In this document: positions 19,749-28,058 of the stretch, piece by piece
Position numbering within the stretch: the first letter of the stretch is position 1
Layout: each line of letters starts with the position of its first letter
Origin: REBR01 sp033721915
GTDB lineage: Bacteria > Pseudomonadota > Gammaproteobacteria > Pseudomonadales > Oleiphilaceae
Assembly: GCA_033721915.1 (NCBI GenBank)
Contig: JAWWAC010000010.1
Location: 1 to 64,000, forward strand
Length of the DNA stretch: 64,000 bases
Direction of reading: 5' to 3'
Notes under the pieces: generated by a model
The model's database searches: none
What the model saw: only the letters and a program-made list of their open reading frames with translations
What the model was told of the DNA's origin: nothing
Position numbers and translations under genes: made by a program

Positions 19749-20864
19749 ATGGCGTTGAACAGCATCGAGGAAATTCTGCAGGACGTGCGGCAGGGTCGTA
19801 TGGTCATCCTGATGGATGACGAAGACCGGGAAAACGAGGGGGACCTGATCATGGCCGCCGAGTGCGCCCAGGCGGAACATGTGAACTTCATGGCCACACA
19901 GGCCCGGGGCCTGATCTGCATGCCCATGAGCCGTGAGCGCTGTGAGCGGCTGAAGCTGCCGCTGATGGTGGAGCGCAACAACGCCGGCTTCGGCACCAAG
20001 TTCACTGTCTCCATCGAGGCGGCCAAAGGGGTCACCACTGGCATCTCCGCCGCCGACCGGGCCCGCACCATACAGGTGGCCGCGGGGCGTGGCACCGTGG
20101 CGGAGGACATTGTCAGCCCCGGGCATATCTTCCCCCTCATGGCCCAGCCCGGCGGCGTGCTCTCACGGGCCGGCCACACCGAGGCGGCCTGTGACCTGGC
20201 CTCCATGGCCGGCTTCGAGCCCGCCGGTGTGATCTGCGAGATCATGAACGACGACGGCACCATGGCCCGCCGTCCGGAGCTGGAGGCCTTTGCCGAGAAG
20301 CACGGCCTCAAGATCGGCACCATTGCCGACCTGATCCACTACCGCACCATGAACGAGCACACCGTGGACTGCGTGGAAGAGCACGAGCTGGACACCGACT
20401 ACGGCCGCTTCCACATGCGCACCTACAAGGACTCCATCCAGAACAGCACCCACCTGGCGCTGACCATGGGGGAGTTCAGCGCCGAGGACCCGGTGCTGGT
20501 GCGGGTGCATATCACCGACACACTGCGTGACCTCCTGGGCGCCCACCGCCCCGGCTCCCACAGCTGGCCGCTGCACAAGGCCATGGCCCGTGTGGCCGAG
20601 GAAGGCCGTGGCGTGATCGTGCTGCTGTACAACGGCGAGGACAGCTTTGCCCTGGAGGACCGGGTACAGGACTTTTTCAATGACGGCGAGAATGCCCAGG
20701 GGGTGGGCAGCTCCGGCGTCTACCTGACCGTGGGCACCGGCTCACAGATCCTCAAGGATCTGGGGGTGGGCAAGATGCGACTGCTCAGCGCCCCCATCAA
20801 ATTCAGCGGCATTTCCGGCTTTGACCTGGAAGTGACCGAGTACCTGCCCTACCAGGCGGGTTAA
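19749..20864 (+). CDS. ribBX: 3,4-dihydroxy-2-butanone-4-phosphate synthase with RibA-like domain lacking zinc ligands (RibBX type)
   Basis: 371 residues. Residues 1-200 are an intact RibB domain (MVILMDDEDRENEGDLIMAA; GVTTGISAADRARTI; HTEAACDLASMAG) that makes 3,4-dihydroxy-2-butanone-4-phosphate from ribulose 5-phosphate. The C-terminal part resembles GTP cyclohydrolase II, but the zinc-binding segment where RibA has three Cys (C-x10-CxC) reads HITDTLRDLLGAHRPGSHSW, with no Cys at all. It therefore probably cannot hydrolyse GTP. Such proteins are known in Proteobacteria as RibBX. A genuine ribA should be elsewhere in the genome. Confidence 0.93.
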   Translation: MALNSIEEILQDVRQGRMVILMDDEDRENEGDLIMAAECAQAEHVNFMATQARGLICMPMSRERCERLKLPLMVERNNAGFGTKFTVSIEAAKGVTTGISAADRARTIQVAAGRGTVAEDIVSPGHIFPLMAQPGGVLSRAGHTEAACDLASMAGFEPAGVICEIMNDDGTMARRPELEAFAEKHGLKIGTIADLIHYRTMNEHTVDCVEEHELDTDYGRFHMRTYKDSIQNSTHLALTMGEFSAEDPVLVRVHITDTLRDLLGAHRPGSHSWPLHKAMARVAEEGRGVIVLLYNGEDSFALEDRVQDFFNDGENAQGVGSSGVYLTVGTGSQILKDLGVGKMRLLSAPIKFSGISGFDLEVTEYLPYQAG

Positions 20865-20907
20865 GCACCCCAACCGGGCGGCACAGGCCGCCACTGAGGA
20901 GTAACCG

Positions 20908-21384
20908 ATGACAGAGATCCGCACCATTGAGGGTGACTTCACCCGCTGCCAGGGCCGCTACGCCCTGGTGGTCGGCCGCTTCAACAGCTTTGTGGTGGAC
21001 AGCCTGGTGAGCGCGGCGCTGGACACGCTGCAGCGCCACGGCATTGCCCCCGAGGACATCAGCATCTACAAGGTGCCCGGCGCCTATGAAATCCCCCTGG
21101 CGGCCAAGCGCGCCGCGGCCAGTGGCCGCTACGACGCGGTGATCACACTGGGTGCCGTGATCCGTGGCGGCACGCCCCACTTTGACTACGTGGCCGGTGA
21201 GGCCGCCTCCGGTGTCAGCGCCGTGAGCATGGAGGCGGACCTGCCGGTGATCTTCGGTGTCCTGACACTGGATACCATTGAGCAGGCCATCGAGCGCTCC
21301 GGCACCAAGGCCGGCAACAAGGGCGCCGATGCGGCCATGACGGCCCTGGAAATGGTCAGTCTGCTGCGCAAGATGGAGTCATGA
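20908..21384 (+). CDS. ribH: 6,7-dimethyl-8-ribityllumazine synthase
   Basis: 158 residues with the lumazine synthase pattern: GRFNSFVVDSLVSAAL, KVPGAYEIPLAAKRAA and GAVIRGGTPHFDYVAGE, the last carrying the catalytic His. It condenses the RibD and RibB products to the riboflavin precursor and normally assembles into a hollow icosahedral or pentameric particle. It overlaps nusB by four bases. Confidence 0.97.
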   Translation: MTEIRTIEGDFTRCQGRYALVVGRFNSFVVDSLVSAALDTLQRHGIAPEDISIYKVPGAYEIPLAAKRAAASGRYDAVITLGAVIRGGTPHFDYVAGEAASGVSAVSMEADLPVIFGVLTLDTIEQAIERSGTKAGNKGADAAMTALEMVSLLRKMES

Positions 21385-21860
21385 TGACCGACCAGGAACC
21401 GCTACGGGAAGAGCCCGCCCCGGGGGCAAAACCCACCGCATCACAGCGTCGCCGTGCCCGCTCCATGGCGTTGCAGGCGCTGTACCAGCGCCACTACTCC
21501 GGCAGCACCTGCAGCCAGATCGAGGCGGAGTTCATGGTGGACAACGACATGAGCAAGGTGGACGGTGTTTACTTCCGCGACCTGCTCCGTGGCGTGCATC
21601 GCGAGCAGGACGCTCTGGACCGGGAGTTCCAGTCCATGCTGGACCGCCCGCTGCAGGAACTGGACCCCATCGAACTGGCGATACTGCGCCTTGGGGTCTA
21701 CGAGCTGAAATACCGCATCGACGTCCCTTACCGGGTGGTGCTCAACGAGGGCATCGAGCTGGCCAAGACCTTTGGCGGCGCCGACGGTCACAAGTACGTC
21801 AACAGCATTCTCGACAAGCTGTGCCGTCGCCTGCGCCGGGCGGAAACCGGACCGCGCTGA
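21381..21860 (+). CDS. nusB: Transcription antitermination factor NusB
   Basis: 159 residues. After a roughly 22-residue hydrophilic extension comes the NusB fold: RRARSMALQALYQ and ELKYRIDVPYRVVLNEGIEL, then AKTFGGADGHKYVNSILDKL. It binds boxA RNA with NusE during rRNA antitermination. Its position between ribH and thiL is the common gammaproteobacterial order. ATGATGA at the start couples it to ribH. Confidence 0.96.
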   Translation: MMTDQEPLREEPAPGAKPTASQRRRARSMALQALYQRHYSGSTCSQIEAEFMVDNDMSKVDGVYFRDLLRGVHREQDALDREFQSMLDRPLQELDPIELAILRLGVYELKYRIDVPYRVVLNEGIELAKTFGGADGHKYVNSILDKLCRRLRRAETGPR

Positions 21861-21888
21861 GCGCGCCAGCCACCACAGTGCCCCTGCC

Positions 21889-22863
21889 ATGAATCGCCGC
21901 CACTGGAATGAAAGCGACTGTATCCGCCACCTCTGGCAGCCACTGGGCCAGTCGGTGCGCCACCCCTGGGTGCGCCAGGGCATTGGAGATGACGCCGCCA
22001 GGCTGCAATTGCCCGGTGACCAGGAGCTGGTGCTGTCCGTGGATACACTGGTGGCCGATGCCCATTTTCCCGCCGGCATGGACCCGGAGCTGCTCGGCTG
22101 GCGCGCACTGGCGGTCAACCTCAGCGACCTGGCCGCCATGGGCGCCGACCCGGTGGCCTACACACTGGCCATCACCGCCCCCTCACTGGACCCGGACTGG
22201 CTCGAGGGCCTGGCCCGTGGCCTTGGCAGCCTGGCCACCCGCCACGGCGTGCAGCTGGTGGGCGGCGACATGACCCGCGGCCCACTGAGCCTCACACTGC
22301 AGGTGCACGGGTCCGTCCCGGAGGGACAGGCACTGTTGCGCAGTGGCGCTTCCGTGGGGGATCTGGTCTGTGTCAGTGGCGATCTGGGGGCGGCCGCGGC
22401 GGCGCTGGGCTGGCTGGACAGCGACTCACGGGCGCCGGCGGTGCTGGCTGTGATGGAACACTACAACCGGCCGCAACCCAGGCTGGCACTGGGCCGCCGT
22501 CTGCGTGGCCATGCCAGTGCCGCCCTGGATATCAGCGACGGACTGGCGCTGGATCTGCAGCGTCTGCTCAGTGCCTCCGGCGTCGGGGCCCGTATCGAGG
22601 CGGAACGGCTGCCGGTGAATGCCCATGTACAGGCACTGAAAGGCCCCGAAGAGGCGTTGCGTCTGGCCCTGACCGGCGGCGACGATTACCAGCTGTGCTT
22701 TACCTGGCCCGGCAGCCGTGAGTCACTGGCGGCCTGTGTCGGCGATGAAAAGCCGGTCTCCGTGCTGGGCACTGTTACCGGAGAGGCCGGCCTGGTGGTG
22801 CTCTCACAGGGGCGGCCCATGGCACTGACGCAAGCCGGTTACGACCATTTTCCCAAACCGTAA
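21889..22863 (+). CDS. thiL: Thiamine-monophosphate kinase
   Basis: 324 residues from ATG 21889; the frame is open farther upstream, but that part overlaps nusB and is not ThiL-like. Motifs: GIGDDAARLQLP, SVDTLVADAHF, ALAVNLSDLAAMGADPVAY, GGDMTRGPLSL and ALDISDGLALDL. It phosphorylates thiamine monophosphate to the diphosphate, the last step of cofactor synthesis. It begins 28 bases after nusB in the same run. Confidence 0.95.
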   Translation: MNRRHWNESDCIRHLWQPLGQSVRHPWVRQGIGDDAARLQLPGDQELVLSVDTLVADAHFPAGMDPELLGWRALAVNLSDLAAMGADPVAYTLAITAPSLDPDWLEGLARGLGSLATRHGVQLVGGDMTRGPLSLTLQVHGSVPEGQALLRSGASVGDLVCVSGDLGAAAAALGWLDSDSRAPAVLAVMEHYNRPQPRLALGRRLRGHASAALDISDGLALDLQRLLSASGVGARIEAERLPVNAHVQALKGPEEALRLALTGGDDYQLCFTWPGSRESLAACVGDEKPVSVLGTVTGEAGLVVLSQGRPMALTQAGYDHFPKP

Positions 22864-22881
22864 CGCCATGGAGCGCGTTTT

Positions 22882-23382
22882 ATGACGGACACCACCACGG
22901 ATCCGAGAGGCGTCACCCCCCGCTCACTGCTGCGTCATCCGGTGCATTTTCTGTCACTGGGGCTGGGCAGCGGCTGTATGCGCAAAGCCCCCGGCACCTG
23001 GGGCACACTGGCGGCGCTGCCACTCTACGGCCTGCTGGTCTGGCTGCCGGCGCCGCTGTATCTGCTGGTGCTGGTGGTGACCTTTGCCCTGGGGGTCTGG
23101 CTGTGCGGTCGCACCGCCAGCGCCCTTGGGGTGCACGACCACCCGTCCATTGTGTGGGACGAGTTTGTGGGTCTGTGGATTGTGCTGGCGCTGCAGCCCA
23201 CTGCCTGGGAGTGGATTCTGGTGGCCTTTGTGCTGTTCAGGATTTTCGACATCCTCAAGCCCTGGCCCATTGGCTGGCTGGACCGGCGCGTTTCCGGTGG
23301 GCTGGGGATCATGATTGACGATGTGCTGGCCGGGTTCTACGGGCTGGCCTGTCTGGTGTTGCTGCAGGCTGTGGTCGGCTGA
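22882..23382 (+). CDS. pgpA: Phosphatidylglycerophosphatase A
   Basis: 166 residues with the PgpA pattern GLGSGCMRKAPGTWGTLAAL, DHPSIVWDEFVGLW, and RIFDILKPWPIGWLDRRVSG, then GGLGIMIDDVLAG with its acidic residues, spread over four hydrophobic segments. It dephosphorylates phosphatidylglycerophosphate in the inner membrane. It is the last gene of the glyA-to-pgpA run. A G+C-rich inverted repeat (GGCCGGG at 23436, CCCGGCC at 23455) follows without a T-run. Confidence 0.95.
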   Translation: MTDTTTDPRGVTPRSLLRHPVHFLSLGLGSGCMRKAPGTWGTLAALPLYGLLVWLPAPLYLLVLVVTFALGVWLCGRTASALGVHDHPSIVWDEFVGLWIVLALQPTAWEWILVAFVLFRIFDILKPWPIGWLDRRVSGGLGIMIDDVLAGFYGLACLVLLQAVVG

Positions 23383-23470
23383 GGCGTGTCGCAGTGCGGA
23401 TAGCCCCGGTGGGCGGATGCCGGGGGCAGCGAGTGGGCCGGGACAGTGAGTGTGCCCGGCCTGTCGGCTG

Positions 23471-23725
23471 TCAGTGCAGGCGTTTCCGGGGCAGCAGGCG
23501 GGCCACGCGGATAAAGCGCTGCAGCCCGGACTCGGCACGCTCACGGGTGGCGTAAGGCCCACTGTCGAAGCCTTCGCGAGTGGTAAAGTACCAGTGATTG
23601 CCCACACAGAAAAAACGGCTGGTGCGGAACCGGGGTGCCTGTCCCTCACCCAGACGCGGCTGGTACTTCCAGGTGTTGTGGGGCTGATCCAGTGCTGTCG
23701 TAAGGTGTACAATGGTCTGAGTCAT
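23471..23725 (-). CDS. Small DUF6316-type protein
   Basis: 84 residues from ATG 23725 (MTQTIVHL), preferred over an upstream in-frame start. It contains the short motif FRTSRFFCVGNHWYFTTREG and GPYATRERAESGLQRFI, which I recognise as the small DUF6316-like domain of Pseudomonas-type bacteria; function unknown. The gene contains one copy of the decamer TGCCTGTCCC (23636-23645) that recurs elsewhere in the window, read here as Gly-Gln-Ala. It is convergent with pgpA. Confidence 0.65.
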   Translation of the reverse strand: MTQTIVHLTTALDQPHNTWKYQPRLGEGQAPRFRTSRFFCVGNHWYFTTREGFDSGPYATRERAESGLQRFIRVARLLPRKRLH

Positions 23726-23806
23726 TGCGGATTCCTGATGTCGCGTTGGTTGAGCCATTGGCCTGGATATCATTAGCCTAAGAACGAATAAAATGAGGTA
23801 ACGGTT

Positions 23807-24304
23807 TTGTCATTTTGGGCCAAAGTGTTAACTTTGTGTGCTGCTTCGTTACTTTTTGCCTGCAGCCACTGGCCAACGGCCATTCCCACCTGGCCGGATC
23901 AGGCCCTGGATGACGCCGTCTCACCGGCTCAACTGTCTGTGCCGGGGCACCTGAAGCTGCTGAGGGTGGATGGGCGGGACCTGCCGGATTACCTGATGCA
24001 GTCCACAAGCTTCCACTACCAGCTGCTGCCCGGTGAGCGGCAGCTTCTGGTGCGCCATGACAGTCTCTGGGCCCTTGCCCTGGGGGAGGGCGGCGAGCGG
24101 GTGCAGTCCGAGCCGGTGGCCATGACGGTCACGCTGGAAGAGGGCGGGCGCTACTCACTGGCGACGCCGTCCGAGCCCCGCTCACTCCGCCAGGCCCGCG
24201 CAATGGCCCGCTGTGGCGAGGTTCGCCTGATGGGCCCCGACGGGACTCTGCTGCACAGTAAAGGCGCTGAGTGTAAAGCGGGTATCAGCGCTTCAGGGGA
24301 CTGA
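23807..24304 (+). CDS. DUF2057 (YccT-like) putative lipoprotein
   Basis: 165 residues starting at TTG 23807. The signal peptide ends LLFACS, a plausible lipobox. The region after it (PGHLKLLRVDGRDLPDYLMQ and LLPGERQLLVRHDSLW) fits the DUF2057 family, whose members are periplasmic proteins of unknown role. Its last 20 bases overlap the convergent WS/DGAT gene. Confidence 0.75.
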   Translation: MSFWAKVLTLCAASLLFACSHWPTAIPTWPDQALDDAVSPAQLSVPGHLKLLRVDGRDLPDYLMQSTSFHYQLLPGERQLLVRHDSLWALALGEGGERVQSEPVAMTVTLEEGGRYSLATPSEPRSLRQARAMARCGEVRLMGPDGTLLHSKGAECKAGISASGD

Positions 24305-25808
24305 ACACCCTCTGTAACCAGCCTTCCATGTTGCCCATGACGTCGTCCAGCAGGGCGCTGCCCTGCTGGCTGCTGCGGGTTTCCTCTTCCTCTTCCGGTG
24401 TCAGGTGGTAGGCGGCCTCCTCGATGGCGGCAAGGCTCTCCTCAATCATCGCCGGCAGACGTTTGCCGTCACTGATCAGATCCGGACACAGGGTGATGTT
24501 GAAGTTCATGGTGCCCTGGTAACTGATGGCCAGTATCACCAGGCCGGCTCCGTCGAACAGAGGCGCGCTGTTGATCTGGTGGGTCATGCGGGCACCCTGC
24601 AGATACAGTGGTACCTGTGGCCCCGGCACATTGGTGATGGGCACATTGAACACCGGCTGGTAGCGCTGGGCCAGCTGGAACTCCGAATACAGCCGGGCGG
24701 AGAGTGCCAGCAGGGTGGAGGGCACCAGCTCGGTGAGACGGTCCGCGGCAATGGCCTGCTGGTAGATCTCCGAGACGCGGGCATTGCGGCTGATCATGCG
24801 CACCCGGCGGGCCGGGTCCGGCTCGTCGCTGGCCAGGCTCAGCAGCATGGCGGACATCTGGTTGCCGGTGGGCCTGCGCAGGCTTTTGGAGCGCACCGAG
24901 ACCGGCGTCAGTGCCACCAGTGAGCGCTCCGGGGTGGACTCCTGAAGGGCCAGGTAGCGGTTGAGTGTTTCGGCACACACACCCAGCACCACGTCATTGA
25001 GTGTCACGCTTTCGCCGATCACGGATTTCAGGGCCTTCAGGCGCGCCAGCGGCACCCCGTGGGTGATCAGCTGACGCCGGGCCGTGATATTGCGGTTGAA
25101 GGGGGTTTTCGGTGCCCTGAACAGCTGTGACGACCATCTGAGCCGCCCCAGCCGTTGCGTAATCAGCCCATGGAGCGCCGCACTGGCGGCATCACGGGCA
25201 ATCCCCGCCAGCTTGAAGGGCCGCTGCATCATGTTGGCCGAGGCCTGTGCCGCCAGACGGGCAGGGGAGGGGGCCTCGCGGGGGGTCCAGGGCCTTGGCT
25301 GGACCGAGGGGCGTGACTCGGTGCCGTATTCCAGCAGCGTGCCCATCACTTCCTCTCCGCTGAAGGCATCGATGGCGGCGTGATGGACCCGCACGATCAC
25401 AGCGAAGCTGTTTTTTGGCAAGGCCTCACCCAGCTGGTCCACAAAGGTGATCTGCCACAGCGGCCGGTCCTGGTTCAGTGGCTGCGCCAGTATCTCCTCG
25501 GTCAGCGCCACCAGCTCTTCCATGCCCCCCTGTTGGGCCATGTCGTAATGGCTCAGATGGTTGTCCAGTGAGAATTCCGCATCGTCCACCCAGTAGGGGC
25601 GGTCCAGGCGCAGTGGCACATGGAGTATGCGCTGGCGGAAAAAGTGCGCCAGGTGCAGGCGCTTTTCCAGGAAGTGGCGGAATGCGGCAAAGTCCAGCGC
25701 CTCCTCCCGGGCCGAACCATCGAACAGGTACAGGCCGCCGATGTGCATGGGCGTGGTCTCAGACTCCAGATACAGAAAGGAGGCATCGAGCTCGGATAAC
25801 TGGCGCAT
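24285..25808 (-). CDS. Wax ester synthase/diacylglycerol O-acyltransferase family enzyme
   Basis: 507 residues from ATG 25808 (MRQLSELDASFLYLESETTPMH, the typical WS/DGAT start); an upstream extension is not family-like. The acyltransferase motif reads HHAAIDAFSG, so the usual HHxxxDG has Ala in place of Gly. The PLW segment (DRPLWQITFV) and the C-terminal ND-type segment (TLNDVVLGVCAETLNRYL) are present. These enzymes esterify fatty alcohols or diacylglycerol with acyl-CoA, making storage lipids, as in Alcanivorax, Marinobacter and Acinetobacter. Real storage activity is inferred. Confidence 0.9.
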   Translation of the reverse strand: MRQLSELDASFLYLESETTPMHIGGLYLFDGSAREEALDFAAFRHFLEKRLHLAHFFRQRILHVPLRLDRPYWVDDAEFSLDNHLSHYDMAQQGGMEELVALTEEILAQPLNQDRPLWQITFVDQLGEALPKNSFAVIVRVHHAAIDAFSGEEVMGTLLEYGTESRPSVQPRPWTPREAPSPARLAAQASANMMQRPFKLAGIARDAASAALHGLITQRLGRLRWSSQLFRAPKTPFNRNITARRQLITHGVPLARLKALKSVIGESVTLNDVVLGVCAETLNRYLALQESTPERSLVALTPVSVRSKSLRRPTGNQMSAMLLSLASDEPDPARRVRMISRNARVSEIYQQAIAADRLTELVPSTLLALSARLYSEFQLAQRYQPVFNVPITNVPGPQVPLYLQGARMTHQINSAPLFDGAGLVILAISYQGTMNFNITLCPDLISDGKRLPAMIEESLAAIEEAAYHLTPEEEEETRSSQQGSALLDDVMGNMEGWLQRVFSPLKR

Positions 25809-25943
25809 GCTGTTATTCACCCTGGCAATGACTGGAATACGAAGACAATGAAATGGCTTTTCCAAAACCCAATGGATTATACACATCCCAGGGCTTATCG
25901 GATTGATCATAAACGCCAATGAAGGGAGGCTTCGCGGAAGGAT

Positions 25944-26876
25944 TTACTCGCTTTCCGTTTCTGAGACCGGCTCCAGCCACTGATCGAAGTAGCCGGGGGC
26001 ACTGCAGTATTGCCAGAACCACTCGGCGGCCTTGCCGGCGTGGTTCTCCCAGCGGGCCATGCCCACCCGCACCGGTTCCCTCTGGGGGGTGACCTTCATG
26101 GCCACCAGAACCCCTTCGTCCAGTTCGCGGCCAATGCGGTAACGGGGCAGCCAGCCCACTCCCAGTCCCGCCACCTGGGCGGCGATTTTCTGGCTCATGT
26201 TGCCCACGGTGAGTGTGCGCTGGCGGGAGAAAATGCCGGCGGTGCCCGGGCGCAGCTGACGGCTGGTGTCCGCCGCCACAATGGCGGTGTAGGGGCGGAT
26301 CTGATCTTCGGTCAGTGGCTGGGTCTCACGGGCCAGAGGGTGGTCCGGCGCCACGGCATAGACGAAGGGCACCTGGCCCAGTGTCCGTGTCTCCATCTGG
26401 CTGTTGGGGCGCTGCTGCAGGTTCACACCCAGCACCAGGTCGCAACGGCGGTCGTTCAGTGCATCCCAGCTGCCGGCAAAGACCTCTTCCATCAGTTGCA
26501 GCTCCACGGGCACCTGCAGCGCCATGAAGGCACGTATCGCCCGGTGGGTGGCCTCCATGGGCAGCAGCGTGTCCACCGCCACACGCAGCCGGCTCTCCCA
26601 GCCCCTGGCCACCTCGCGGGTGTTATGGGCCAGTGTCTCCGCCGCATCCAGCAGGTGGCGTCCCTGCTCCAGCAGGTAGCGCCCGGAGGCGGTCAGTGTG
26701 GCCCTGTGGCCGCTGCGGTCGAACAGGGCCACGTCCAGATCCTCTTCCAGCTTGTGCACCGTGTAACTCACGGCGGAGGGCACCCGGTGCAGCGCATCCG
26801 CGGCGGCGGCAAAGCTGCCGCGGCGGTCGATGGCGTCCAGTACGCGCAGTGCATCCAGTGTGATGGGAAGGGCCAT
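25944..26876 (-). CDS. LysR-family regulator, YhaJ-like
   Basis: 310 residues from ATG 26876 (a TTG two codons earlier is the alternative). The N-terminal winged helix-turn-helix (LDALRVLDAIDRRGSFAAAA and RVPSAVSYTVHKLEEDLDVA) closely resembles E. coli YhaJ, and an effector-binding domain follows. It is divergent from the glutathionyl-hydroquinone reductase gene, 101 bases away; in E. coli yhaJ also lies near the reductase gene yqjG. It probably autoregulates and controls that neighbour in response to an aromatic or quinone compound (inference). Confidence 0.9.
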   Translation of the reverse strand: MALPITLDALRVLDAIDRRGSFAAAADALHRVPSAVSYTVHKLEEDLDVALFDRSGHRATLTASGRYLLEQGRHLLDAAETLAHNTREVARGWESRLRVAVDTLLPMEATHRAIRAFMALQVPVELQLMEEVFAGSWDALNDRRCDLVLGVNLQQRPNSQMETRTLGQVPFVYAVAPDHPLARETQPLTEDQIRPYTAIVAADTSRQLRPGTAGIFSRQRTLTVGNMSQKIAAQVAGLGVGWLPRYRIGRELDEGVLVAMKVTPQREPVRVGMARWENHAGKAAEWFWQYCSAPGYFDQWLEPVSETESE

Positions 26877-26977
26877 GGTCAAATAATCTGAAAGAGTGAG
26901 TCAAAAATGATCGATTGTTCAGGCTGACAGTCTAACGCATTCTTGGTGACATACAGGCGAACAAAGGGTGAAAAATT

Positions 26978-28000
26978 ATGGGGCTGTTAATCAACGGCGA
27001 ATGGCACGACCAGTGGTACGACACCAGCAAGAGCGGCGGCGAGTTCAAGCGGGAAGGGGCCCAGTTCCGCCACTGGGTCACGGCGGATGGCAGTTCTGCC
27101 GCCAGCGGCGAGGGCGGATTCAGGGCCGAGGCAGGCCGCTACCATCTTTATGTCTCACTGGCCTGCCCATGGGCCCACCGCACATTGATTCTCCGGGCCC
27201 TGAAAGGGCTGGAGGAGATGATCAGCGTGTCCGTGGTGCACCCGGACATGCTGGAGAACGGCTGGGAGTTCCGCCCGGATGAGCCCTTCCACCAGGACCA
27301 GGTCAACAACACCCGCTTCATGCGCGAGATCTACACGCTGGATACCCCGGATTACACCGGCCGTGTCACAGTGCCGGTACTCTGGGACAAGCAGCGCCAG
27401 TGCATTGTCAGCAACGAGTCGGCGGAAATCATCCGCATGCTCAACAGCGCCTTCGACCACCTGGGGGCCCATCCTGTGGATTTCTACCCCCAGGCGCTGC
27501 GCCAGGGCATTGATGAGGTGAACCGTCGCATCTACCACGAGTTCAACAACGGCGTGTACCGGGCCGGGTTCGCCACCGCACAGGACAAGTACGAGCTGGC
27601 TTACCACCAGGTGTTCGACACACTGGACTGGCTGGAGCAGCGTCTGTCACAGGGTCGTTACCTGATGGGTGAGACTCTCACGGAGGCGGACTGGCGGCTG
27701 TTCACCACACTGGTGCGTTTCGATGCGGTCTATTACAGCCACTTCAAGTGCAACCGGCAGATGATCCGGGACTTCCCCAATGTGCAGGGTTACCTGCAGG
27801 ATCTCTACCAGGTGCCCGGTGTGGCGGCGACGGTGAATATCGACCAGATCAAGCGCCATTACTACGTCAGCCAGCGCACCATCAACCCCACGGGGATTGT
27901 GCCGGTGGGGCCGTCACTGACACTGGATGGGCCCCATGACCGGGAACGGCTGGGCCCGGATTATCCGCAGGCCGCCGCAGGGGCAAAACAGGAGAAGTAA
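26978..28000 (+). CDS. Glutathionyl-hydroquinone reductase (Xi-class GST, YqjG/ECM4 family)
   Basis: 340 residues. The N-terminal thioredoxin-fold domain carries the catalytic Cys in LACPWAHR, followed by VPVLWDKQRQCIVSNESAEI; the C-terminal helical domain contains LTEADWRLFTTLVRFDAVY. These enzymes remove glutathione from glutathionyl-hydroquinones, recycling quinones after conjugation. It is divergently transcribed from a YhaJ-like LysR gene. Confidence 0.94.
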   Translation: MGLLINGEWHDQWYDTSKSGGEFKREGAQFRHWVTADGSSAASGEGGFRAEAGRYHLYVSLACPWAHRTLILRALKGLEEMISVSVVHPDMLENGWEFRPDEPFHQDQVNNTRFMREIYTLDTPDYTGRVTVPVLWDKQRQCIVSNESAEIIRMLNSAFDHLGAHPVDFYPQALRQGIDEVNRRIYHEFNNGVYRAGFATAQDKYELAYHQVFDTLDWLEQRLSQGRYLMGETLTEADWRLFTTLVRFDAVYYSHFKCNRQMIRDFPNVQGYLQDLYQVPGVAATVNIDQIKRHYYVSQRTINPTGIVPVGPSLTLDGPHDRERLGPDYPQAAAGAKQEK

Positions 28001-28058
28001 CCGTAAGGGGTGTGTTACGGGATAGAGAAAGCCTTGCCGGCCGTCACGGGGCGCCGTC

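Noticed and set aside
22321..22336. GGGACAGGCA copy inside thiL
   Set aside because: It encodes ordinary conserved ThiL sequence (GQAL) and is probably chance rather than a member of the dispersed repeat family.
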